Assembly (NCBI GenBank): GCA_031282465.1
Contig: JAITDR010000099.1
Coordinates: 1-6,170 of the forward strand
DNA from: Desulfovibrio sp.
GTDB lineage: Bacteria; Desulfobacterota; Desulfovibrionia; Desulfovibrionales; Desulfovibrionaceae
Direction: 5' to 3'
Length of the DNA: 6,170 nt
Under the pieces are notes generated by a model that saw only the letters and a list, made by a program, of their open reading frames with translations, was not told the DNA's origin and did not search any database. Position numbers and translations under genes: made by a program. Positions 1 through 6,170 of the stretch are shown here, piece after piece. Positions within the stretch are counted from its first letter, which is position 1. Each line of letters starts with the position of its first letter.

Positions 1-480
1 CATCGCCGCCGCCGCTTCGCCCTTGAAGCGCATGCCCATATAGGTCGCTCTGCTGTAAATGCGCGCGCCTACGGCAGGGTCCACGGCATTGACCGTGACG
101 GTGACATGGCTCACTCCCAAGTCGACCAGTTGCGCGGCATACAGAGGCAGGAGCAGGCCGTTGGTGGACAGACAGAAGGTGATATCCGGGTCTTCCCGGC
201 GAATGAGACGCAACGTCTCCACCGTCGCCGCGAAATTCGCCAAGGCGTCGCCCGGTCCGGCGATGCCCGCGACCGTCAGGGCGGGCATGCGCTCCCTGAC
301 GCGCAGGAAGCGCTTCTGGGCTTCCGCCGGCGTCAGCACCTCGGCGGTCACCCCCGGCCGGCTTTCGTTGGGACAGGAAAAACCGCGCACGCAGTAATTG
401 CAGACGATGTTGCAGTGCGGAGCCACGGGCAGATGGATACGCGCGCAGGTCCGCGCCGCGCTTGCCGAAAAACAGGGATG
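1..480 (-). other. nifB: NifB radical-SAM domain within the NifN-B fusion (partial)
   Basis: This is the segment of the fusion an annotator might label nifB. It starts at the conserved HPC motif and carries the CNIVCNYC radical-SAM cluster site (Cys codons at 412-414, 400-402 and 391-393), the extra conserved Cys of FSCPNESRPGV, and AGIAGPGD. Visible length is 160 residues, roughly the first half of the catalytic domain. The usual CNRKYDC-type stretch reads CVRGFSC here. Confidence 0.9.
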
Positions 481-1905
481 CGTTGCGCTTTTGTCCGCGT
501 TGTTTACCGCCGCGTCACGTTGTTTATCAGGGGTTTCTCTACCGAAATGACGGTTGTAAATTTCCGTGCGGAAGGAAGCTTCCCGGCTGCCGATCAGGGC
601 ATTGGCAAAGGCGTCGAGCAGCCGCATCGCGCCGGCATAGCCGAGGGTGCGGATACGCTGTCCGCCGAGGTGATCATGCACCGGAAAGGCGCAACGCACC
701 AGGGGGATGTTGTGTTTGTGCGCCGCGCGGCGTCCGTCGGAACTGCCGATGAGCAGATTGACGCCGTTTTCCGCGACGGCCGCTTCAATGTCGTCGAAGT
801 CGGCAAAATTCAGGATGCTGAATCGCGCTGCCGGAGTATTGTCCGCAACCGGACGGATTTCTTCCTCCAGAGCCGTTTTGAGGGCCGGGCAGTCCGTGCC
901 GACGGCCGCAACGGCGGGCAGCAGGCCGTTTTCACAGCACAGGCGGGTCAGACCGTGGACGAAGTCCGGTTCCCCGAAGACGGCGGCCCGCCCGCGGGCG
1001 TTGTGTTTGTGCGCGTCGACCATGGCGTCCAGGTAACGGGCGCGTTCTTCGCGTTCTCCGGCGGGAATGACGCCGCCGAGTGTTTCCAGGGCGGCGATGA
1101 AGGCGTCGGTGTCCCGCAGGCCTACGGGCATGTTCAAGCGGAACAGGGGCACGCCGTAACGCTGTTCAAGCAGGCGACCGGGTGAGGCGTCTTCGGGGAC
1201 GAAGGTCGCAAGTTCCAGTGTGGCGCGGGCGCCGGCCATGCGGACTATTGCAGCAAGGGCCGTACCGCCTTCCGGCAGACGACTGTACGGCGCGCCGCAG
1301 CCTCCGTCCAGGTTGTCGGAAATATCCGGCAACAACGTGAAGGCAAGTCCCGCTTCGCGCAGCAGCCGTTTCAGGGCACGAGTGTCCGCGGGGCTGATCG
1401 GGCCGGTAACGACGTTCACGCCCGCATGGGGAGCGGGATCCATGACCGTCTGGGAGACCAGGGCGTGCAGGGCGCGGAACCAGCCTTCGTAGCGCGTACC
1501 CGAATAGCCGGCCGTACTTACGGTGATGATCGTCGTCCTACATTCGGGCCGGCTTTCGCGCCGGGCGCGGATAATCGCCTGCACGTCCTCTCCTATGGTT
1601 TCGGCCAGGCAGGTCGTGGCGACCGCGACGACTTCGGGACGGTAGAGGGCGATCAGGTTGTCCAGACCCCTGATAAGGTTGCGTTCGCCGCCGAACACAG
1701 TGCCTTCCTCGGTGAGCGAGGAGGAGGCTATGTCTACCGGCTCGTTGTAATGGGTGGCCATGTGCCTGCGTATGTAGGTGCTGCACCCTTGGGAGCCGTG
1801 CAGCAGGCTCATGCAGCGCGCGATGCCGTAAAAGGCGTTGACGGCGCCGAGGGGCATGCACATCTTGCAGGGGTTGGTGTTCAGGTTGACGATGCGGGAA
1901 CTCAT
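1..1905 (-). CDS. nifN-B: NifN-NifB fusion: FeMo-co scaffold plus radical-SAM core synthase (3' end missing)
   Basis: One uninterrupted frame of 635 codons runs off the left edge. Residues 1 to about 454 are NifN, the NifE partner on the FeMo-co scaffold. They are strongly NifK-like, with NPCKMC (Cys13), HGSQGC (Cys41, the known NifN cluster ligand) and ATTCLAETIGED (Cys99). A hydrophilic linker of about 20 residues follows. From His476 the protein is NifB: HPCFSASA, ARIHLPVAPHCNIVCNYC with the radical-SAM cysteines Cys498, Cys502 and Cys505, NESRPGV, AGIAGPGD (residues 546-553), CLSTNGLLLP, and HVTVTVNAVDP. NifB uses SAM to join two 4Fe-4S units around a carbide and sulfide, giving NifB-co. 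I translated the junction base by base: there is no stop, and no in-frame ATG, GTG or TTG from codon 436 to the HPC motif, so NifB is not separately started there. NifN-B fusions are known from Clostridium pasteurianum. The rest of the NifB barrel, and any NifX-like tail, lies outside the window. Confidence 0.95.
   Translation of the reverse strand, partial: MSSRIVNLNTNPCKMCMPLGAVNAFYGIARCMSLLHGSQGCSTYIRRHMATHYNEPVDIASSSLTEEGTVFGGERNLIRGLDNLIALYRPEVVAVATTCLAETIGEDVQAIIRARRESRPECRTTIITVSTAGYSGTRYEGWFRALHALVSQTVMDPAPHAGVNVVTGPISPADTRALKRLLREAGLAFTLLPDISDNLDGGCGAPYSRLPEGGTALAAIVRMAGARATLELATFVPEDASPGRLLEQRYGVPLFRLNMPVGLRDTDAFIAALETLGGVIPAGEREERARYLDAMVDAHKHNARGRAAVFGEPDFVHGLTRLCCENGLLPAVAAVGTDCPALKTALEEEIRPVADNTPAARFSILNFADFDDIEAAVAENGVNLLIGSSDGRRAAHKHNIPLVRCAFPVHDHLGGQRIRTLGYAGAMRLLDAFANALIGSREASFRTEIYNRHFGRETPDKQRDAAVNNADKSATHPCFSASAARTCARIHLPVAPHCNIVCNYCVRGFSCPNESRPGVTAEVLTPAEAQKRFLRVRERMPALTVAGIAGPGDALANFAATVETLRLIRREDPDITFCLSTNGLLLPLYAAQLVDLGVSHVTVTVNAVDPAVGARIYSRATYMGMRFKGEAAAAM
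481..543 (-). other. Interdomain linker of NifN-B
   Basis: Codons 455-475, between the NifN end (TEIYNRHF) and the NifB HPC motif, encode a charged, hydrophilic stretch (GRETPDKQRDAAVNNADKSA, then T). It has no resemblance to either domain and no start codon, and is probably a flexible tether. Confidence 0.7.
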
Positions 1906-3245
1906 CACACCTCCGGCTGAGCCCGCACATGACGCCAGACGGGGCTGTTGACGGAAAGGTTCACTTCCTCCGCGAAGTTTTTTGCGCCTTCATAGCCGGC
2001 CAGGGCGTGTTTGCGCTCGTGATTATGGTCGCAGAAGGCGATGCCCAGCTTGAAGGCCAGGGGCCGTTCTTTGACGCCGCCTACCAGGATGTCCGCGCCC
2101 TTTTCGCGCAGAAAGCGTTCCAGTTCGGCAGGGTTGGCGTCGTCCAGGATAACCGTGTCCGGAGCGACCAGATTGCCGAGTACTTCGTACTCCTCGGGCC
2201 TGCCGTTCTGCGTGCCGACCAGTACGGTTTCCATGCCCAATTCCCGGAACTGGCGCACGAGCGAGACGGCCTTGAATCCTCCGCCGACGAAAACGGCCGC
2301 TTTCTTGCCGGCGAGCCGCGCTTTGTAGGGTTCGAGGAGCCGCATCGCCCGCTGGGATTCCTGCCGGGTAAATGCCTCGGCCCGGCGTCGCGTTTCCGCC
2401 GTCCCCGCCAAGTCCGCCGCTTGGCGGACGGCGGTTCCGGTGTCTTCCACGCCGAAAAAGCTCGCTTTTATCCAGGGGATACCGAATTCCTTTTCCATGC
2501 GCTGCGCGAGATGAACCATGGAACCCGCGCACTGGACGATGTTCAGACGCGCGGACGGAGCCCGGATCAGGCTTGCGTACGAGGCATCGCCCGTAAAGGC
2601 CGAAACGACCGGCAAGCCGATTTCCCGCATGTACCGCTTGATAATCCACATCTCGCCGGCCAGGTTGTAGTCGCCCAGGATGTTGATGCCGTCGTTTTTC
2701 GGCTGATGTCCGTGCGGCATGAGCAGCTGCATCAGGGCTTGGCCTGCCAGTCGATAGCCGGCGGCCTTGTTGCCGGAAAATCCGGGCGCCTTCACGGCGA
2801 CGACCCTGTTGCCGTATTTGCGTTCCGCGTTGCGGCATACGGCTTCGACGTCGTCTCCGATAACCCCGACGATGCAGGTGCAGTATATGAAAATCAGCGC
2901 CGGCGCATACACCCGCATGACCTCGTCAACGGCCGCGGTCAATTTTTCTGCACCGCCGAAGACCACGTCCTTTTCCTGCAAATCGGTGGAAAAGCTGTTG
3001 CGGTACAGTTCCGAGCCGCTGCTCAGGCTGCCCCGGATGTCCCAGGTATAGGCGGCGCAGCCGATGGGGCCGTGTACGATGTGAAAGGCATCGGTTATGG
3101 GGTTCAACACAACGCGCGCGCCGCTGTAGACGCAGGCCCGCTGGCTCACGGCCCCGGACACGCTGTCCGCCCCGCAACGAATCGGCGCGGCGTCGGCCGC
3201 GATCCGTATGGAATCTTTCCGTTCTTCCAACACTTGAGCGTACAT
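1905..3245 (-). CDS. nifE: FeMo-cofactor scaffold protein NifE
   Basis: NifE forms the NifEN complex with NifN. This cytoplasmic scaffold, related to NifDK, receives the NifB-co core and matures it with Mo and homocitrate before FeMo-co passes to NifDK. The protein has 446 residues, about the usual length. The cysteines for the permanent cluster at the subunit interface are Cys38 in SQRACVYSG, Cys63 in HGPIGCAAYTWD and Cys124 in YCTCIVGVIGDD, almost the same numbers as in Azotobacter NifE (37, 62, 124). Cys239 in NIVQCAGSM corresponds to the cysteine proposed to hold the cofactor precursor (Azotobacter Cys250). The end, DHNHERKHALAGYEGAKNF followed by EEVNLSVNSPVW, is typical of NifE. NIVQCAGSM in place of the NifD NLVQCHRS, and no cofactor His in an HSYDYSGPY motif, separate it from NifD. 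ATG 3245 is the only in-frame start after the nifK stop; its ribosome site is weak (GGGG, 6 nt upstream), so it may depend on coupling from nifK. Confidence 0.96.
   Translation of the reverse strand: MYAQVLEERKDSIRIAADAAPIRCGADSVSGAVSQRACVYSGARVVLNPITDAFHIVHGPIGCAAYTWDIRGSLSSGSELYRNSFSTDLQEKDVVFGGAEKLTAAVDEVMRVYAPALIFIYCTCIVGVIGDDVEAVCRNAERKYGNRVVAVKAPGFSGNKAAGYRLAGQALMQLLMPHGHQPKNDGINILGDYNLAGEMWIIKRYMREIGLPVVSAFTGDASYASLIRAPSARLNIVQCAGSMVHLAQRMEKEFGIPWIKASFFGVEDTGTAVRQAADLAGTAETRRRAEAFTRQESQRAMRLLEPYKARLAGKKAAVFVGGGFKAVSLVRQFRELGMETVLVGTQNGRPEEYEVLGNLVAPDTVILDDANPAELERFLREKGADILVGGVKERPLAFKLGIAFCDHNHERKHALAGYEGAKNFAEEVNLSVNSPVWRHVRAQPEV
1910..1914 (-). promoter_or_regulatory. Ribosome binding site of nifN-B inside the nifE 3' end
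   Basis: GGAGG lies within the last codons of nifE, only 4 nt before the ATG at 1905. The nifE stop and this start share one base (TGATG), an arrangement typical of translational coupling and suited to making NifE and NifN in equal amounts. Confidence 0.65.
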
Positions 3246-3269
3246 AGTGTGCCCCGCGCAACACGCCGG

Positions 3270-4634
3270 CTACATCACCACTTCGAGATCTTCGTCCGCG
3301 CAGTCGCGGTCCTGTCTGTCCATCAGGGCGTCGGCAATCATTTTCGCAAGGCGTATGCCTCCCTGGTAGCCGACTATGGGCAGATAGCTGTGCCCGTAGC
3401 GGTCCAGAACGGGGAAGCCGACGCGCACCAGGGGGATGTCCTCGGCCTTGGCAATCTGCTTGCCGTAGGATGTGCCCAGCAACAGGTCCACCGGCTCGTT
3501 TTTGATCCACTGGTGCAGTTCAAAGAGGTCCGCTGCTGCCTTGACGGTGCAGTTTCCCGTATCATACCCCTGCAGCAGGGCGGTGATGCGGCGGGTGAAT
3601 TCCTCGCCGGGTGTGCCCGTGACGACGTAGCGGGGCCGCATCCCGAGTTCCAGAATAAACGCGACAAGCCCGGCAACCGTATCCGGGTCGCCGTACACGG
3701 CTGCGCTTTTGTTGTAAAAATAGGGATTGGCGTCCAGCATGAGGTCCAACAGCCTGCCGCGTTCTTCCTCAATTTCTTCGGGCACGGGGCGGCCCGCGCA
3801 TTCGGCCGCCGCCGTAACGAAGGCGTCCGTTGCGGATACGCCGACCGGCAACGGCAGCACGGTGCAGGGTACCTTGCACTTCTTGTCCAGCACATCGGCC
3901 GGTTCCGCGCAGGCGAAGCTGCCGAGGGCCAGCACCCGCGCGCAGCCGCCCAGGGCGCGTATATCTTCAATCGGCGTGCCGCCCTGCGGATACATGACGT
4001 AGGTGTTGGTCATGGGCGCATCCATAACGCCGCTCTGGTCGGGGAACATGATTGCCGACAAACCCGTCAGGGACAGTATGCGTTTGAGTTCCCGGATGTC
4101 GCCGGGGTTGATGAAGCCGGGGAAAACTGCCGTTTTGTCGTTTTTCGCCGCGCGCGGGTCGGCAAGATAACGAATGAACCCGGAGAGCATATTGGCGTAA
4201 CCGGTGACGTGCGAGCCGACATAGCTCGGGGTGTTCGCGTGAACTACGATTTTATCGTCCGGTATGGAGATGTCCAGAATATAGGCGTTCAGGTCGTCGC
4301 CTATGGTTTCCGACAGGCAGGTGGTATGTACGGCGATGATGTCCGGGTCATAGATGTCGAAAATATTTTTGACCGCGGCGCGCAGATTGGCGCCGCCGCC
4401 GAAGACCGAGGCGCCTTCTGTGAAAGAACTGGAGGCCGCTATGGCCGGTTCCTTGAAATGACGGGTCAGGAACGTGCGATGATAGGAAACGCAGCCCTGG
4501 CTGCCGTGGCTGTGCGGCATACACCGGTGTACGCCGAGGGCCGCGTAGAGCGCGCCCACGGGTTGGCAGGTTTTGCAGGGATTTATACGCAGGGCGCTGC
4601 GTTCACTAACGGTCTTGGGAGTGAGGTCAAGCAT
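3270..4634 (-). CDS. nifK: Nitrogenase MoFe protein beta chain NifK
   Basis: Beta subunit of the MoFe protein (454 residues). It pairs with NifD, shares the P-cluster at their interface, and helps receive electrons from the Fe protein (NifH). The P-cluster ligands are visible: Cys20 in NPCKTCQP, Cys48 in HGSQGC, and Cys106 in HTTCLSETIGDD (Azotobacter Cys70, Cys95, Cys153). Ser137 in ANTPSYVGSHVTGY matches the redox-switching Ser188. FPDQSGVMDAP and the late GTSYGKQIA and PIVGYQGG stretches are typical of NifK. The first ligand is at residue 20 rather than about 70, so the protein lacks the long Azotobacter-type N-terminus, as in the shorter beta chains of anaerobes. ATG 4634 is chosen because AGGAG sits 9 nt upstream. 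It lies 90 nt after nifD and 24 nt before nifE, so co-transcription is likely. The gap before it holds a truncated copy of its own 5' end. Confidence 0.97.
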   Translation of the reverse strand: MLDLTPKTVSERSALRINPCKTCQPVGALYAALGVHRCMPHSHGSQGCVSYHRTFLTRHFKEPAIAASSSFTEGASVFGGGANLRAAVKNIFDIYDPDIIAVHTTCLSETIGDDLNAYILDISIPDDKIVVHANTPSYVGSHVTGYANMLSGFIRYLADPRAAKNDKTAVFPGFINPGDIRELKRILSLTGLSAIMFPDQSGVMDAPMTNTYVMYPQGGTPIEDIRALGGCARVLALGSFACAEPADVLDKKCKVPCTVLPLPVGVSATDAFVTAAAECAGRPVPEEIEEERGRLLDLMLDANPYFYNKSAAVYGDPDTVAGLVAFILELGMRPRYVVTGTPGEEFTRRITALLQGYDTGNCTVKAAADLFELHQWIKNEPVDLLLGTSYGKQIAKAEDIPLVRVGFPVLDRYGHSYLPIVGYQGGIRLAKMIADALMDRQDRDCADEDLEVVM

Positions 4635-4732
4635 GGGAAAGGTCTCCTCGCGCCTGCGGGCCGGCAGGTCTTACAGGGGGTTGTGCGCAGGGCACAGCGT
4701 TCGCCGACGGTCTTGGGGGTCAATTCAAGCAT
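4583..4732 (-). pseudogene. Truncated duplicate of the nifK 5' end (49-codon open frame)
   Basis: A short open frame whose ATG (4730-4732) overlaps the nifD stop within ATGCTTGA. Its first 28 codons match the start of NifK at 21 of 28 residues by my count: MLELTPKTVGERCALR, then TPCKTCRPAGA, against MLDLTPKTVSERSALR and NPCKTCQPVGA. This includes the CKTC of the first P-cluster cysteine motif. After Ala28 the similarity stops. The frame runs on through RRPFPC, crosses the real nifK start in a different frame, and ends at 4583, inside nifK. The product would be 49 residues with five cysteines. No strong Shine-Dalgarno sequence precedes it (AGGGTG about 9 nt upstream), though translation could pass from the nifD stop by coupling. 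It cannot form a nitrogenase subunit alone. It is most simply a relic of duplication or recombination; a role as a leader peptide coupling nifD to nifK is possible but unproven. Confidence 0.75.
4644..4648 (-). promoter_or_regulatory. Ribosome binding site of nifK
   Basis: AGGAG lies 9 nt upstream of the ATG at 4634 and directly follows the end of the upstream nifK-like copy. It is much stronger than anything before the copy-1 ATG at 4732, which supports 4634 as the real nifK start. Confidence 0.7.
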
Positions 4733-6170
4733 GGAGGTCGTCACCCTGCGCCTGTGCCTCGGCGGCCTGCTTTTTCCAGGGCGGGACGACCATGCGCCAT
4801 GCCGGCGCGTACAGGCCCATGACCAGATCGCGGCCGAAGAGGACCGCTCCGCGAAAGCCGGCGTAAGGGCCGCTGTAGTCGTAACTGTGCAGTTGACGCG
4901 ACAGGGTGCCGCCTTTTTGCAGCACATATTTGTCTTTAATGCCGGAGAAGAAGATGTCCGGCTTGAGCAGGGCGGTAAATGCTTCCGTTTCGAAATGGTT
5001 GAGGTCGTCGACGACGTAGGAGCCGTCCGGCATGTCGCGGATCATGCCCCGGTATTCCTCAAGATCGATGCGCTGTTTCAGTTCCGCGCAGCGTTCGGGG
5101 CTCAGGAAAGCCCTGAAGCGCACCGGATCTTTCTCCACATTGAGATGTTCAATATTCTTGCTGTCCGCGTCTTCCTTGATGTCCGGGATGACGGAGCGCC
5201 CTTCGTAATCGTCGCGATGGGCGAACTCATAGCCGGCGAGCACCGTACGCACGCCGAAGTCCTTCAGCAGGTTCTGGTAATGGTGTGAGCGACTCCCGCC
5301 CACAAAAAGCGCGGCGGTTTTGCCTTCCAGTCTGCTTTTGAGAAAGGCGGTGTCGTCGGCCACGGCTGCGCGTTCTTCGGCAATGACTTCTTCCGTGCGC
5401 TGCTTCAGCGCATCATCGTTGAAATACTCCGCCATGCCGCGCAGGGAAGCGCAAATCGCATCCATGCCGATGAAGTTGACCTTGAGCCAGTCCATGCCGT
5501 AGGCGCTCTTCATCATTTCCGCCACATAATTGATGGAGCGGTGGCACTGCACAAGATTCAGGTCGGAAAGGTGAGAGCGCGAAATGCCCTCGATATTGCC
5601 GTCTCCGGTAAAAATGGAAACGATTTCGTAGCCGATGCGTTTGAGGATGCGTTCCACCTCCCAACCGTCGCCGCCGATATTGTATTCACCCAAGAGATTG
5701 ACGGAAAATTTCGCGGCGGGAGGCGCGTCGTTGCTGCCTATGATGCGTTTCATCAGGCCGTTGTTGGCGATATGGTGCCCGGCGCTCTGGCTGACGCCCT
5801 TGTACCCTTCGCAGGAAAAGGCCGTGCAGGTGATGCCGAATTCCTTTTCCGCCTCGGCGGCCACGGCGTGAATGTCGTCGCCGATAAGACCGACAGGACA
5901 GGTGGAGCAGATGAAAACGGTTTTGGGCTGAAAAATTTCCACGGCTTCGCGGATGGCCTTGCGCAGTTTCTTGTCGCCGCCGAAGACGATGTCCGGTTCC
6001 TGCATGTCCGTGGAAAAACAGTACTGAACGAAGTTTTTTCCGTCTTCTCCGGCCTTGGCCTTGTTGCGCCGCGTGCCCCAGGTATAGAAGCCGCAGCCTA
6101 TGGGGCCGTGGGTGATGGTCACCGCATCGCGGATCGGGCCGACGACAACGCCCTTGCATCCGGCGTAGCA
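4725..6170 (-). CDS. nifD: Nitrogenase MoFe protein alpha chain NifD (5' end missing)
   Basis: Alpha subunit of the cytoplasmic MoFe protein, which binds FeMo-co and reduces N2 to ammonia with NifK. The frame is open to the right edge; 481 codons and the stop are visible, and the start lies outside. The fragment opens with CYAGCKGVVVGPI, so the first P-cluster cysteine region is at the very edge. Further P-cluster cysteines are in HGPIGC (Cys codon 6093-6095) and STCPVGLIGDD (5898-5900). Cofactor ligands are the Cys of NLVQCHRS (5544-5546; Azotobacter Cys275) and the His of QLHSYDYSGPY (4887-4889; His442). The pocket motif SQSAGHHIAN holds the Gln191/His195 equivalents. GTRRN (Arg96), GGSRSHH (Arg359) and SGIKDKY (Lys426) are also present. 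Between DDYEGR and VVDDLN there are about 50 more residues than in Azotobacter, as in clostridial-type NifD. The C-terminus ends PPWKK plus a 14-residue polar tail. An internal GTG at 6122 falls mid-motif and is not the start. A V- or Fe-only homologue is unlikely given the nifK and nifEN-B neighbours. Confidence 0.97.
   Translation of the reverse strand, partial: CYAGCKGVVVGPIRDAVTITHGPIGCGFYTWGTRRNKAKAGEDGKNFVQYCFSTDMQEPDIVFGGDKKLRKAIREAVEIFQPKTVFICSTCPVGLIGDDIHAVAAEAEKEFGITCTAFSCEGYKGVSQSAGHHIANNGLMKRIIGSNDAPPAAKFSVNLLGEYNIGGDGWEVERILKRIGYEIVSIFTGDGNIEGISRSHLSDLNLVQCHRSINYVAEMMKSAYGMDWLKVNFIGMDAICASLRGMAEYFNDDALKQRTEEVIAEERAAVADDTAFLKSRLEGKTAALFVGGSRSHHYQNLLKDFGVRTVLAGYEFAHRDDYEGRSVIPDIKEDADSKNIEHLNVEKDPVRFRAFLSPERCAELKQRIDLEEYRGMIRDMPDGSYVVDDLNHFETEAFTALLKPDIFFSGIKDKYVLQKGGTLSRQLHSYDYSGPYAGFRGAVLFGRDLVMGLYAPAWRMVVPPWKKQAAEAQAQGDDLHA

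Larger units (their letters stand above)
4551..4732 (-). repeat. Diverged direct repeat: two copies of the nifK start
   Basis: Copy 1 spans 4732-4649 and copy 2 (the start of functional nifK) spans 4634-4551 on the minus strand, offset by 98 bp. Aligned codon by codon without gaps, 65 of 84 bases match by hand count (about 77%). Of the 19 differences, 12 are at third positions. Both copies begin ATGCTTGA, and a GACCT...CC stretch precedes both. The similarity ends at GGCGCG in copy 1, where the AGGAG ribosome site of nifK begins. The divergence rules out a simple assembly duplication. Confidence 0.85.

Noticed and set aside
421..600. A suspected stop or frameshift separating NifN from NifB
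   Set aside because: Base-by-base translation shows both halves in the same frame with no stop, so it is a true fusion and not two genes or a broken gene.
106..1185. A plus-strand open frame (359 codons) opposite nifN-B
   Set aside because: It is antisense to clear NifN and NifB motifs, has no family signature, and is explained by GC-rich codon bias.
2023..2838. A minus-strand open frame (271 codons) overlapping nifE in another frame
   Set aside because: It is an Arg-, Gly- and Pro-rich low-complexity translation, a frame shadow of the well-supported nifE.
3246..3269. A promoter or terminator in the nifK-nifE gap
   Set aside because: Only 24 bases, with no hairpin plus T-run and no -24/-12 (TGGC...TTGC) sigma-54 type element.
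1929..5288. A very long plus-strand open frame (1119 codons) opposite nifE, nifK and most of nifD
   Set aside because: It runs antisense through three strongly conserved nif genes, crosses their boundaries, and its translation shows no recognisable domain. Long antisense frames are common opposite GC-rich genes with biased third positions.
6120..6122. GTG at 6122 as the start of nifD
   Set aside because: The frame is open to the right edge, and conserved NifD sequence (CYAGCKGVVVGPIRDA) precedes this codon; it is an internal Val.

Overview
The window is part of a molybdenum nitrogenase (nif) gene cluster. All genes lie on the minus strand, so the biological order runs from the right edge to the left: nifD (5' end cut off by the window) > nifK > nifE > a single open frame encoding NifN fused to NifB (3' end cut off). 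Spacing is tight: 90 nt between nifD and nifK, 24 nt between nifK and nifE, and a one-base TGATG stop/start overlap between nifE and nifN-B. This looks like one operon, with its promoter and probably nifH upstream, beyond the right edge. No RNA genes, mobile elements, CRISPR arrays, promoters or terminators were recognised.

Function: NifD and NifK are the alpha and beta subunits of the MoFe protein, which reduces N2. The NifB part is the radical-SAM enzyme that builds the 8Fe carbide core (NifB-co) of the cofactor. NifE and the NifN part form the scaffold on which that core matures to FeMo-co before transfer to NifDK. Fusing NifN to NifB places the source of the core and its acceptor scaffold in one polypeptide.

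Organism: NifD carries an insertion of about 50 residues before its C-terminal third, NifK lacks the roughly 50-residue N-terminal extension of the Azotobacter type, and NifN is fused to NifB. Together these point to the 'Group III' nitrogenases of anaerobes (clostridia, sulfate reducers, methanogens, green sulfur bacteria). The GC-rich base composition and codon use fit a Desulfovibrio-type sulfate reducer better than a Clostridium. That assignment is inference.

The least ordinary feature is in the nifD-nifK gap. A diverged, truncated copy of the first 28 codons of nifK sits just ahead of the real nifK, 98 bp upstream of it. Its ATG overlaps the nifD stop, and it reads into a 49-codon open frame that ends inside nifK. 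It may be a relic of a tandem duplication or recombination, or a coupling leader peptide. The rest is a well-conserved nif cluster; I found no evidence of a wholly new system.
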